26,589 nucleotides of DNA from positions 1 to 26,589 of IMG/VR virus record IMGVR_UViG_3300020162_000532; one strand, 5' to 3'. A program made the position numbers and the translations under genes. This stretch comes from a virus. A model generated the notes under the pieces. That model searched no databases. It was not told where the DNA came from and worked only from the letters and a program-made list of their open reading frames with translations. This document shows positions 6,243 to 14,113 of the stretch, piece after piece. How positions within the stretch are numbered: position 1 is the first letter of the stretch; each line of letters starts with the position of its first letter.

Positions 6243-6494
6243 ATGTCCAACGAAGCTGGTCCCAGTAACACTACAGAACAACCACAACAGCCTACCAGTT
6301 TGACCATAGACGATATTCGTGCCATGGCCGCTGTCATTGAGGCTTGTAGTACTCGTGGTGCATTTAAAGCTGAAGAACTAAGTAGTGTAGGCATGCTATA
6401 TAACAAGACTATAGCTTTCCTTAAGGAAGCGACTGAGGCCGCTGACGCCGCCGCAAAACAACAACCTGCACAACCTGCAGAATCAATTCAATAA
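6243..6494 (+). CDS. Conserved phage hypothetical protein, 83 aa
   Basis: The start is well supported by CAAGGAGA 7 nt upstream. The N-terminal about 20 residues and the C-terminal about 15 are Gln/Pro/Ala-rich and probably disordered. The middle (about 20-65) is a compact helical region with G-A-F-K-A-E-E-L-S-S-V-G, a pattern I associate with small unknown proteins of marine T4-like phages. It precedes two further conserved unknowns with short spacing, so all three are probably cotranscribed. Function unknown; the shape would fit a small virion component. Confidence 0.7.
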   Translation: MSNEAGPSNTTEQPQQPTSLTIDDIRAMAAVIEACSTRGAFKAEELSSVGMLYNKTIAFLKEATEAADAAAKQQPAQPAESIQ

Positions 6495-6505
6495 AAGGAA
6501 CCATT

Positions 6506-7162
6506 ATGAAATTACTTAAACACGTAGGAAAACATAACAACAAAAAATTGGTTGTGTTATGGAGAGAAATACCTAACACCGCTGATATGTGTTTGGTTAC
6601 ATATACAGAATCATTACCCAGACAGTATCATGATGTTCTAATTAGAACATTAGAAAGCCCGCAGGGACAAGAAGCCAAAGAATTTAATGAAGTGTTACAC
6701 CGTACATTATTAGATGATGGCCGTAATATTCTAACAGTATTACATCGCGAAGGCTGGATGAAGAAGGTACCTACTAACCAAGTAATTATTACACCAACTC
6801 CACAAAGTAATGTAAGGTTGGATGAGCTTAATAGTTTGTTGCGTAAGATGGGTGAGGGTGCAGATGCTACCCGCCGTATGGCTGAACTTGATAGTCAAGC
6901 TGGTGTCAAAGATCCCAAGAAAGTATTAGCATCCATAGCACCACCAATGGTTGATGATATATCCAGTGGTGATATTGCTGGTGCTTATGGAGTACTCACT
7001 GATGATATGTTGGCAAAACAACAAATTGCTCAAGCTAAGAAAATGCGAGCAGATGCCAATGGGTTAATCTTGGAAGCCAGACGCTTGGAAGCGGAAGCAA
7101 AACAACTAAAAAAGTCAGCGGACAATGGCATCGAGAAAAAAGAAACATCTCTCACTTCTTGA
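6506..7162 (+). CDS. Conserved phage hypothetical protein, 218 aa, C-terminal coiled coil
   Basis: Starts 11 nt after the previous gene with AAAAGGAA as ribosome-binding site. The N-terminal part (1-90) looks like a globular alpha/beta domain (V-V-L-W-R-E-I-P, then L-P-R-Q-Y-H-D-V-L). The middle is Pro/Thr-rich. The last about 50 residues are an Ala/Lys/Glu/Leu-rich helix, probably coiled coil. Similar proteins with this N-terminal pattern occur, as I recall, in T4-like cyanophages as unknowns. The 3' end overlaps the next gene by 38 nt in another frame. No enzymatic motif is visible; an assembly or structural role is a guess. Confidence 0.75.
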   Translation: MKLLKHVGKHNNKKLVVLWREIPNTADMCLVTYTESLPRQYHDVLIRTLESPQGQEAKEFNEVLHRTLLDDGRNILTVLHREGWMKKVPTNQVIITPTPQSNVRLDELNSLLRKMGEGADATRRMAELDSQAGVKDPKKVLASIAPPMVDDISSGDIAGAYGVLTDDMLAKQQIAQAKKMRADANGLILEARRLEAEAKQLKKSADNGIEKKETSLTS

Positions 7163-7457
7163 TAACATTGACCAAAGCAACTGGGATACAATCCTTCGCC
7201 AAGTGGACAAAAGAGAAGTTCCGGTAGAACTTCTCGACACTGTAGTAATTAATTTTATTGATGGTACAGAAGTAACTGTAGACATTCAAGAGATGATTGG
7301 TGAAGGTATTGATCCCAGCCAGATTGAACATCGTTTAAATTTGCGTCTGGCTAGTTTAGATAACATAATTAAAAATGTAGATTTTCATATTGTTAGAGAT
7401 AAGATTATTGAAACTATATCTCCAACTATGAAGAAAATACTTAAAAAAGTACCTTGA
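7125..7457 (+). CDS. Conserved phage hypothetical protein, 110 aa
   Basis: Begins inside the previous gene (38-nt overlap, other frame). The start codon follows a weak AGCGGA. The N-terminus is very basic (residues 1-8, R-K-K-K-H), then an acidic, Ile/Val-rich body with the segment V-V-I-N-F-I-D-G-T-E-V-T-V-D-I, which looks like two beta strands, and a helical C-terminal half. I recall relatives with the pattern S-L-L-D-x-I-D in marine T4-like phages, without known function. It is the last gene before the thyX promoter. Confidence 0.7.
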   Translation: MASRKKKHLSLLDNIDQSNWDTILRQVDKREVPVELLDTVVINFIDGTEVTVDIQEMIGEGIDPSQIEHRLNLRLASLDNIIKNVDFHIVRDKIIETISPTMKKILKKVP

Positions 7458-7462
7458 CTTAT

Positions 7463-7491
7463 TTGACTCTAATGCCAGCAGTTGTTATAAT
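7463..7491 (+). promoter_or_regulatory. Sigma-70 promoter for the thyX-sugar operon
   Basis: TTGACT (7463-7468), a 17-bp spacer and TATAAT (7486-7491), 24 nt before the ATG at 7516. A second TTGACT lies 9 nt upstream (7454-7459) but is too far from this -10. It probably drives thyX and the two overlapping sugar genes. Confidence 0.85.
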
Positions 7492-7515
7492 ATTAAACTA
7501 ACATAGGGGCATAAG

Positions 7516-8178
7516 ATGCAAGTTAAACTGGTTAGTTATAGTCAACCTACTGAAGAATTTCGTAATCAAAATATCAACGATGCTTTAGATCTAGTCGCAT
7601 ATTGTGCTAGGGTAAGTAACCCTAGCAATCAATTCAATACAGAAACATCCGAAAAACTTATTAAATATTTGATTAAACATCAACACTGGAGTCCTCTTGA
7701 GATGGTTAGTGCTTGTATCGAGATCACCACAACTCGAGACATTGCCCGCCAAATTCTGCGACATCGCAGTTTCAGTTTTCAGGAGTTTAGTCAACGATAT
7801 GCAGATCCAACCAAAGACTTGGACTTTGTTGTTCGTGAAGCTCGCTTACAAGACACCAAGAACAGACAAAATAGTATTGAATTAGATATTAACGACGATG
7901 AATCTCGCCGCTTATCATATCAATGGGAAGTTCTTCAACAAGATATTATTGACCGTACACGTAAGGCTTATGAATGGGCAATACTCAAAGGCATTGCCAA
8001 AGAGCAAGCTCGTGCAGTATTACCAGAAGGACTTACTGTAAGTAGGTTGTACATGTCCGGCACATTACGTAGTTGGATACATTACATTGAATTGCGTAGT
8101 GCTCATGGCACACAAAAAGAACATCAAGAGATAGCACAACTTTGCGGTAAAATTATACATGAGGTATTTCCTTTATGA
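7516..8178 (+). CDS. thyX: Flavin-dependent thymidylate synthase ThyX
   Basis: Converts dUMP to dTMP with methylene-tetrahydrofolate, FAD and NADPH, supplying thymidine for phage DNA synthesis. The signature RHRX7S is complete: R82-H83-R84 and S92 in F-Q-E-F-S. The downstream motif L-R-S-W-I-H-Y-I-E-L-R is also typical of the nucleotide/flavin-binding region. At 220 aa it has the normal family length. The start follows TAGGGGC and a strong promoter. Its stop overlaps the next ATG by 4 nt (ATGA), so it is translationally coupled to the sugar genes. ThyX is common in phages with early nucleotide metabolism. I am confident in the call. Confidence 0.97.
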   Translation: MQVKLVSYSQPTEEFRNQNINDALDLVAYCARVSNPSNQFNTETSEKLIKYLIKHQHWSPLEMVSACIEITTTRDIARQILRHRSFSFQEFSQRYADPTKDLDFVVREARLQDTKNRQNSIELDINDDESRRLSYQWEVLQQDIIDRTRKAYEWAILKGIAKEQARAVLPEGLTVSRLYMSGTLRSWIHYIELRSAHGTQKEHQEIAQLCGKIIHEVFPL

Positions 8179-9143
8179 AAATATTAGTAACAGGTGGTAT
8201 GGGGTTTATTGGTCACAATGTGGTTAAGTTCCTAACAGAGCGCGATCATAATGTAATAGTTATGGATAATCGAACTACGTATGGGTTTGTTCCACAATCA
8301 GAACTGGATTATCTTATGAAGGAACGCGGTAACAAGATCTGTCCTGATGCGGTGTATCCAACTGACATTAGAAATGGATCTGATGTTGATCATATCATTC
8401 AACAGTTTACTCCTGAACTAATAATTCATTGTGCCAGCTTTCCGCGGCAAAAGGTAGTTAGTGCAGATCCGGTATTGGGTTCTCAAGTTATGTGTACTGG
8501 GTTAATCAATCTGTTAGAAGCAGCCAAAAAATACCAAGTAAGAAAATTCCTATATATTAGCAGTAGCATGGTATATGGTGATTTTGAAACAGATGCTTAT
8601 GAAGATGACATCTGTAATCCCATTGGGCAATATGCTATTATGAAACTAATGGGTGAACAATTAGTTAAAGATTATAGTCGACGTACAGGTATGGAATACA
8701 CTATTGTTAGACCCAGTGCAGTGTATGGTGAACTAGATGTGGAAGATCGCGTCGTTAGTAAGTTTGTTACCATGGCGATGCGAGGCGAGACCTTGAAGAT
8801 CAAAGGTGCAAATGAAGTATTAGATTTTAGTTATGTGGAAGATACTGCATTGGGTATAGTTCAATCTGCATTATCCAACGACACCAATGGCAAGATTTAT
8901 AATATTACCCGCAGTGCTGAAAGAATCTACACACTAAAAGATGCCGCCGAGTTAGCTATATCAATAGCTGGAAGTGGCAAATATGAAATTCAAGATCGAG
9001 ACTTGGAGTTCCCTAGTCGCGGCCGTTTAAGTATTGAACGTGCTCGTGCCGATTTTGGATATGATCCCAAAGTAAATGTTGAAGAAGGATTTAAAAAATA
9101 TCATGACTGGTACACCGCTAATCCCATACTTTGGCGTCGCTAG
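8175..9143 (+). CDS. NAD-dependent nucleotide-sugar epimerase/dehydratase (extended SDR)
   Basis: A 322-aa extended short-chain dehydrogenase. The NAD-binding G-G-M-G-F-I-G is at residues 7-13, the catalytic Ser lies in S-S-S (129-131), and the Tyr/Lys pair is Y153-A-I-M-K157. D31 in V-M-D-N favours NAD over NADP. This family epimerises or dehydrates UDP-, GDP- or dTDP-sugars; the exact substrate cannot be read. The ATGA overlap with thyX and the 41-nt overlap with a DegT aminotransferase place it in one operon. The pair could make a 4-keto and then an amino sugar nucleotide, to be used by the glycosyltransferases on the other strand (inference). Confidence 0.9.
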   Translation: MKILVTGGMGFIGHNVVKFLTERDHNVIVMDNRTTYGFVPQSELDYLMKERGNKICPDAVYPTDIRNGSDVDHIIQQFTPELIIHCASFPRQKVVSADPVLGSQVMCTGLINLLEAAKKYQVRKFLYISSSMVYGDFETDAYEDDICNPIGQYAIMKLMGEQLVKDYSRRTGMEYTIVRPSAVYGELDVEDRVVSKFVTMAMRGETLKIKGANEVLDFSYVEDTALGIVQSALSNDTNGKIYNITRSAERIYTLKDAAELAISIAGSGKYEIQDRDLEFPSRGRLSIERARADFGYDPKVNVEEGFKKYHDWYTANPILWRR

Positions 9144-10212
9144 GCAATATCTCAACTTAAAAGAAGAGTTGATGGATGCTATCGACCACGTGTATAAATC
9201 TGGTCAAGTTTTGGATGGGCCAGTAACTGAGCAATTTGAAATGCGTATGCGAATGCTTACCAATCGCAAATATGCTATTGCTGTTAACAGTTGTACACAG
9301 GCATTGATCTTTAGTTTAAAATACTATCAATCATGTCGTAGTACACCAGCCAGGGTATTGATCCCCTCGGTCAGTTTTGTTGCCACTATTAATGCAGTAA
9401 TTGAGGCTGGCTGTATTCCAGTATTTGGACGAGTCAACAGTCAAACTGGACTACTGGACATTACTCAGATAGATCTCAACGAAGTTGATATTGTAATGTA
9501 TGTTAATCTATGTGGAAATATTATAGATTACGATCGCTTAACTGTGATGAACAAATTCTTTAATCGTGGTATACCGGTTATTGAAGATGCCGCACAGAGC
9601 TTTGGTGCTTACTATAAAGGCATACCCAGTGGCAAGTTGGGCGACATTAGTTGTTTAAGTTTTGATCCTACAAAAAATCTCAATAACTATGGCAGTGGGG
9701 GTATGATACTTACTGATGATCCTGACATAGCAGATGCAATGTATGATTTTAGAAACAATGGTAAAACTACCTACCATACACGATCTGGCACCAACAGTAA
9801 AATGTCAGAATCTGATTGTGCCCAAATGATAGTTAAATTACGGCACTTTAGTCGATGGCAAGAGCGTAGACGAAAGATTGCTGAATACTTTGATCAACAT
9901 ATTATTTCACAACCCGAAGAATTAAATAAAGATGTAGTTCATGCTCGCAGTAAGTATTTTGTACAGCATACAAATGCTTCTGATTTAAAACTACACATGC
10001 ATTACAAAGGTATCGAGAGTAGGATATTATACCCAACACCACTTACAACATTTGATGTAGCTACTATATCTGGAAATCCTCTGTCGGCTCAATTTATGCA
10101 TGAACGGTTTTGTGAGAGTGCATTGGGGATACCAATCTATCCTGAGCTAACCGATGCTGAGGTAGAATGTATTGTAGAGGGTGTTAACTCTATGTTTACA
10201 GTTCAGTATTAA
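9103..10212 (+). CDS. DegT/DnrJ/EryC1/StrS sugar aminotransferase
   Basis: A PLP-dependent enzyme that transfers an amino group to a keto-sugar nucleotide. From the ATG at 9103 (369 aa) the PLP-binding Asp lies in E-D-A-A-Q-S (D162) and the Schiff-base Lys is K191 in S-F-D-P-T-K-N-L; the following G-S-G-G-M-I-L-T-D-D is typical. The start at 9103 is preferred to an upstream in-frame ATG at 9076 because M-T-G-T-P-L-I-P-Y-F matches the usual N-terminus and an AGAAGGA lies 13 nt before it. It overlaps the SDR gene by 41 nt. Its 3' end overlaps the convergent gene on the minus strand by 17 nt. The product sugar is unknown. Confidence 0.9.
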   Translation: MTGTPLIPYFGVARQYLNLKEELMDAIDHVYKSGQVLDGPVTEQFEMRMRMLTNRKYAIAVNSCTQALIFSLKYYQSCRSTPARVLIPSVSFVATINAVIEAGCIPVFGRVNSQTGLLDITQIDLNEVDIVMYVNLCGNIIDYDRLTVMNKFFNRGIPVIEDAAQSFGAYYKGIPSGKLGDISCLSFDPTKNLNNYGSGGMILTDDPDIADAMYDFRNNGKTTYHTRSGTNSKMSESDCAQMIVKLRHFSRWQERRRKIAEYFDQHIISQPEELNKDVVHARSKYFVQHTNASDLKLHMHYKGIESRILYPTPLTTFDVATISGNPLSAQFMHERFCESALGIPIYPELTDAEVECIVEGVNSMFTVQY

Positions 10213-10771
10213 AAAAGAATGTTTGGGTTAATCTACCATCAAATTGATTATTTCCAAATCCAGCCAACACGCTACTATGGTACAATTCCCCACGGTAAAT
10301 AATTAATCGATTGTATACATTTGCCGCCTGTATAGTTGGAGTCCAACGAGTATAATCAGATATTAATGCAGAATCATTATTGTAGTCGGTAGATGCATTG
10401 GTAGAATCCCAGCAAAATATTCCAGTTTCGTTATTCCTATAAATGGCTGTGCCAGAGTCTGCTGGTGCATCTGGAGTTAGGTATAATACTCCTGCCCACA
10501 TTGTTTCATCATGATGTATCCATGTGGTTGCATCCTGGGTAGTAAACTGAAATGAAGTATTGTACTCACTAGGCCAAAAGTTAATTTTACGATACATTAA
10601 CTGCTCTATCATACTGCGGCAATTATCAAAATTTTCACCAGACATTGCTGATGTCCTTGCCCCTGGAAAATTCCCAGTAACAGTAAACGGCAAACTCAAT
10701 GCATATTTCCTGACTGCATCTACATTGTTATAAAAATTATCGTATACTAGTACGTTTGGTATTGGATTCAT
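10196..10771 (-). CDS. DUF6445-type 2OG-Fe(II) oxygenase-like protein
   Basis: The ATG at 10771 overlaps the upstream TGA as ATGA; a longer in-frame start (10807) lies inside the 814-aa gene. The 191-aa protein has an iron-binding layout: H86-H87-D88 in W-I-H-H-D-E, a distal H165 in Y-H-S-S, and R180 in G-R-L-T-Q-T-F-F. The surrounding W-A-G-V-L-Y-L-T-P-D-A-P and S-G-T are hallmarks of the DUF6445 family as I know it, a double-stranded beta-helix fold resembling prolyl hydroxylases. It is the last gene of the minus-strand operon and may hydroxylate a protein, peptide or sugar. Activity not proven for the family. Confidence 0.75.
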   Translation of the reverse strand: MNPIPNVLVYDNFYNNVDAVRKYALSLPFTVTGNFPGARTSAMSGENFDNCRSMIEQLMYRKINFWPSEYNTSFQFTTQDATTWIHHDETMWAGVLYLTPDAPADSGTAIYRNNETGIFCWDSTNASTDYNNDSALISDYTRWTPTIQAANVYNRLIIYRGELYHSSVLAGFGNNQFDGRLTQTFFFNTEL

Positions 10772-13212
10772 TTGTCCCTGCCATAATAAGATTTTAACCA
10801 GTCCCACTCAAAACTCAATAACAGATCACTATACTTACCATCCACTGAGTCATAATACTCTACAGCATCCTTTGCACCGTTAATACTAAATTCAGCAAAA
10901 TCACCTTGTGCTTTGGTAAGCCAAGTTTGTAGCCGTAAACTATTATTAGCACTGGGTTCATGATGATCGTTATATACTAATTTTATTACTTCACGGAATG
11001 CTGTGCGCCATGTAGTAAAGGGGTCAATATTAAAATTTGCAACACCACTCACTATTGGTACTACTTCAGCTGGTCTACTCAACGTAAAATCTAATCCCCA
11101 ATCATCAGTTTCTAAAACCAATCGTTTGTTATAAGCAATTAATCCTTGGTGGCCATACTCTAATCCATTTACTGGGTTATGCGAATAAAAAATATAATGC
11201 TTGTCTTGCTGTTGTTTACCAGGATGCCAATTCCAATTAAAATTGGGATTAATTTTTAGTTTGGCAAACACTGTAAAAAACCATTCTGTTTGGCTTAGTT
11301 CAGCGGCCGCTTTATATGCCGCCGCCCGACCATTTATACCACTTACTCTATGGACAGTTTGATCGCCTTTGGGTGCATTCTGTAGCAAGTGTTCCCAGTT
11401 AGCTTGCTCATCTCTTTCCCCATTGCCAATGTATACAATATCTAACGGTTTTTGTGCATTTTGCGTTAAAATATTAACGGTTCGTTCACTTTCTGTGCGG
11501 AAAAACGCAAGAGATTCACGTGATACTATTGTAGCACTACCTGTGCCAATGGAAACTTCTACAGGCCACGTTTTTTGCACCCACATCTTGGGAACATAGT
11601 TTGATACATCAGTTTGATCTCTAACAAAAATAGCATATGGAAAATCAAACTGTACATTACTGACTGCTTGCTCCAATGGGGTATCATCTATGTGATAGAT
11701 TGCTGGACATGTAATTCTTGGCACTATTTGATCTGACGTATAGCTAATATTAAACCAATCCAATGACTCAGACTCACGTGCCTGGATATTAAATGCTTTT
11801 GTGTTTATATAAAAGGTATCACCAAACTTTTGATCAGTAGTAGCGAAAGAATGAACCATATCTAGTTGAGACTCATCCGGTTTCCAACCAAAATCAAAAT
11901 TAGCATAATCACAAATTGAATTTATAAACCACAAATTTGGTTGAATAGATATACTAGCTTCTTGCACCATAACATGCAAATAACTATTAACAAAATCTAC
12001 TCGTTTGACATTTAACCCTATCTGACGTAAGTAATCTAATTGTGTCTTGCTTTCAGCATTTCCATGATCAATATAGATAACATGTTGGAAGATCGCCGGA
12101 CATTCAAATTTTGTAACAATTGCCGGACATTCAAATCTTGATACTGTTTGATCTGTCGTATAGTTAATGTCAAACCAATATAATGACTCACGTGCCTGGA
12201 AGTTAAATGCTTTTGTGTTTACATAAAATGTATCACCAGACTTTTGATTAGTAGTAGCGAAAGAATGCACCATATCTAGTTTGAACTCATCTGGTTTCCA
12301 ACCAAAATCAAAATTAGCATAATCACAAATTGAATTTATAAACCACAAATATGGTTGAATAGATAAGCTACATACTTGAGCCATAACATGCAAATAACTA
12401 TTAACAAAATCTACTCGTTTGACATTTAACCCTATCTGACGCAAGTGATCTAATTGTATCTTACTATCAGCATTGCCATGATCAATGTAGATAACATTTT
12501 GGAAGATCGCAGGACATTCAAATTTTGTAACAACTGTTGGACATTCAAATCTTGATACTGTTTGATCTGTCGTATAGTTAATATCAAACCAATATAATGA
12601 CTCACGTGCCTTCATGTCAAAATCTCTGGTGTTTACATAAAATGTATCACCAAACTTTTGATTAGTTGTGGCAATAGCATGTACCATATCTAGTTGAGAC
12701 TCATCTGGGTGCCAACTAAAATCAAAATTAGTGTAATCACAAACCGAGTTTATAAACCACAAATATGGTTGAATAGATAAGCTACATACTTGAGCCATAA
12801 CATGCAAGTAACTATTAACAAAATCTACTCGTTTGACATTTAATCCCAGCTGATGCAAGTGTTCTAATTGTATCTTGCTATCAGCATTGCCATGATCAAT
12901 AAAAATAACATTTGCTTGATCTTCTTTGCGATGAGCTTTAAATATTGTTTGATAATGATCACCGGCTGGTGTTAATTTAGATCTAAATATACCACCACCG
13001 TTGCGTTGCCACTGTGTTGCAAATATATGTTGATAATGTGCCTCCCACGGATCAGGTTGCCAAGTGAAGTCAAATTGACTATAATCATTGCCACCATCTA
13101 AATACCAAAAGAATTTAGTTTTACTTAGTCTGGCTGCTTTATTAATTGATGTCGCTTGTTTCTCGTGTGGAAACAACCCAGTAGGAGTATGTTCATAAAA
13201 AACATCATACAT
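10768..13212 (-). CDS. Multi-module GT-A-like protein with 138-aa tandem repeats, 814 aa
   Basis: Built from repeated glycosyltransferase-like modules. Residues 1-95 hold one module with an acidic L-D-G-G-N-D (38-43) where GT-A enzymes have their DXD. Residues 102-239, 240-377 and 378-about 505 are three copies of one 138-aa unit (about 85% identical by eye), each with I-D-H-G-N-A, K-R-V-D-F-V-N, W-F-I-N-S-x-C-D and the doubled F-E-C-P-x-[IV] near its end. Residues about 525-575 are a half module. Residues about 588-760 resemble the GT-like protein encoded at 22250 but have V-F-A-K in place of DGD. Most modules thus look catalytically degenerate. It overlaps its neighbours by 8 and 4 nt. It may be a carbohydrate-binding scaffold or a multi-domain transferase. 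Family call is by pattern. Confidence 0.75.
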   Translation of the reverse strand: MYDVFYEHTPTGLFPHEKQATSINKAARLSKTKFFWYLDGGNDYSQFDFTWQPDPWEAHYQHIFATQWQRNGGGIFRSKLTPAGDHYQTIFKAHRKEDQANVIFIDHGNADSKIQLEHLHQLGLNVKRVDFVNSYLHVMAQVCSLSIQPYLWFINSVCDYTNFDFSWHPDESQLDMVHAIATTNQKFGDTFYVNTRDFDMKARESLYWFDINYTTDQTVSRFECPTVVTKFECPAIFQNVIYIDHGNADSKIQLDHLRQIGLNVKRVDFVNSYLHVMAQVCSLSIQPYLWFINSICDYANFDFGWKPDEFKLDMVHSFATTNQKSGDTFYVNTKAFNFQARESLYWFDINYTTDQTVSRFECPAIVTKFECPAIFQHVIYIDHGNAESKTQLDYLRQIGLNVKRVDFVNSYLHVMVQEASISIQPNLWFINSICDYANFDFGWKPDESQLDMVHSFATTDQKFGDTFYINTKAFNIQARESESLDWFNISYTSDQIVPRITCPAIYHIDDTPLEQAVSNVQFDFPYAIFVRDQTDVSNYVPKMWVQKTWPVEVSIGTGSATIVSRESLAFFRTESERTVNILTQNAQKPLDIVYIGNGERDEQANWEHLLQNAPKGDQTVHRVSGINGRAAAYKAAAELSQTEWFFTVFAKLKINPNFNWNWHPGKQQQDKHYIFYSHNPVNGLEYGHQGLIAYNKRLVLETDDWGLDFTLSRPAEVVPIVSGVANFNIDPFTTWRTAFREVIKLVYNDHHEPSANNSLRLQTWLTKAQGDFAEFSINGAKDAVEYYDSVDGKYSDLLLSFEWDWLKSYYGRDK
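11690..12909 (-). repeat. Three tandem 414-bp coding repeats
   Basis: Copies 1 (12909-12496), 2 (12495-12082) and 3 (12081 to about 11690) keep an exact 414-bp period: the landmark ACATGCAA recurs at 11972, 12386 and 12800. The reading frame is preserved and unit 3 is the most diverged at its end. Nucleotide similarity is high over long stretches, which points to recent duplication and makes copy-number change by recombination possible. Confidence 0.92.
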
Positions 13213-14014
13213 AAAGACTCTCCGTAAAGTTTATTAATAGTTTGCTGAATTCAATATGTGCTTCTTCCAGTGGATGTGTAGTGCCCATGGGGAATTTATT
13301 ATACTTTGCCCAATCATAGAACCCCACACGTGGTTCTAGCATACATCGCGTCTTATCAACCAACGTTGCCATACGTGTTACTTCTGACCACTTAGATGGG
13401 TTGGTTAAACAATCCATTAGTCTGGTATCAGCAAAGGTAAACACATATGGGATTCGCATCTGTTGGAGGATATTTTGCATGAATACCAATTCTTTTAGTG
13501 CCAAATAAGATACATGGCAAGCATCAATACCCACATTCTTATACCATTGTTTGGCAAAGTCATATATGCCTATTCGCCGTATTTCCTCAATCCGTGTCAA
13601 GTGTCCTTGTAAGATACGTTCTTCATTTTCAGTTAGTGCGCCTTTACCAAAGTATTCACGCATAGTAGATTCAGTAGCTTCTGAATCCCACATATTAACA
13701 CTATGCCAATGATTATTTTTGCTTACTTGGTATGCGAACCTAAACTCATGTCGCTCTAGGAATGACCACATAATAACCACAAGTGGTTCAAATTTACCGT
13801 GTATCCCATCAATTACATGCCGTGAGATGGCATTATTTGCACTGCCGCCCAATGCAGTACAAGTATACTCTAAATTAAAATGTTTAGCTACCAAACCTGC
13901 ACATGTGTTTGGGCTAAAATAGTTTTCGTTACCAGATTGGCAAATTGCCGCTTCGTAATCCCGTAACTCATTACCAAGTACAAAACTACACCCACCAGAA
14001 ATTAATGTTTTCAT
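13205..14014 (-). CDS. SGNH/GDSL-hydrolase-like protein
   Basis: A 269-aa protein with the start of an SGNH fold: G-G-C-S-F at residues 7-11 (nucleophile S10) and G-G-S-A-N-N at 56-61 (block with Gly and Asn of the oxyanion hole). Late His residues in T-H-P-L-E-E-A-H (H247, H253) could complete the triad. Such enzymes add or remove acyl groups on sugars, and phage versions often begin G-x-S-F-x-x-G-x-E-L as here. The length fits a single-domain hydrolase. It follows a 99-nt gap, the only real gap in the operon, and overlaps the 814-aa gene by 8 nt. Substrate unknown; O-acetylation of a glycan is a reasonable inference. Confidence 0.75.
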   Translation of the reverse strand: MKTLISGGCSFVLGNELRDYEAAICQSGNENYFSPNTCAGLVAKHFNLEYTCTALGGSANNAISRHVIDGIHGKFEPLVVIMWSFLERHEFRFAYQVSKNNHWHSVNMWDSEATESTMREYFGKGALTENEERILQGHLTRIEEIRRIGIYDFAKQWYKNVGIDACHVSYLALKELVFMQNILQQMRIPYVFTFADTRLMDCLTNPSKWSEVTRMATLVDKTRCMLEPRVGFYDWAKYNKFPMGTTHPLEEAHIEFSKLLINFTESLYV

Positions 14015-14113
14015 GTTAGTATATAAATGGATCTCGTTTTTTTATTTCTTTAAGACGTTTGCGATAGTTGATTTCCATTCTAACACGTTGGTACCATCTT
14101 TGAAAAAATCTAA
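14015..14113 (-). other. 99-nt gap in the operon with open extension of the upstream frame
   Basis: Between the radical SAM stop (TAA, 14114-14116) and the SGNH start. After that stop the same frame stays open for 23 codons (L-D-F-F-K-D-G-T-N-V-L-E-W-K...) to TAA at 14042-14044, and the peptide looks protein-like. There is no convincing promoter; TATACT at 14018-14023 is too close to the ATG and has no -35 box. It may be a decayed C-terminus. Confidence 0.45.

Noticed and set aside
11690-12909. Possible CRISPR-like repeat array
   Set aside because: The repeats are 414 bp, coding, in frame and without spacers.
14018-14023. TATACT -10 box before the SGNH gene (minus strand)
   Set aside because: No -35 box lies at the right distance and only 3 nt separate it from the ATG.
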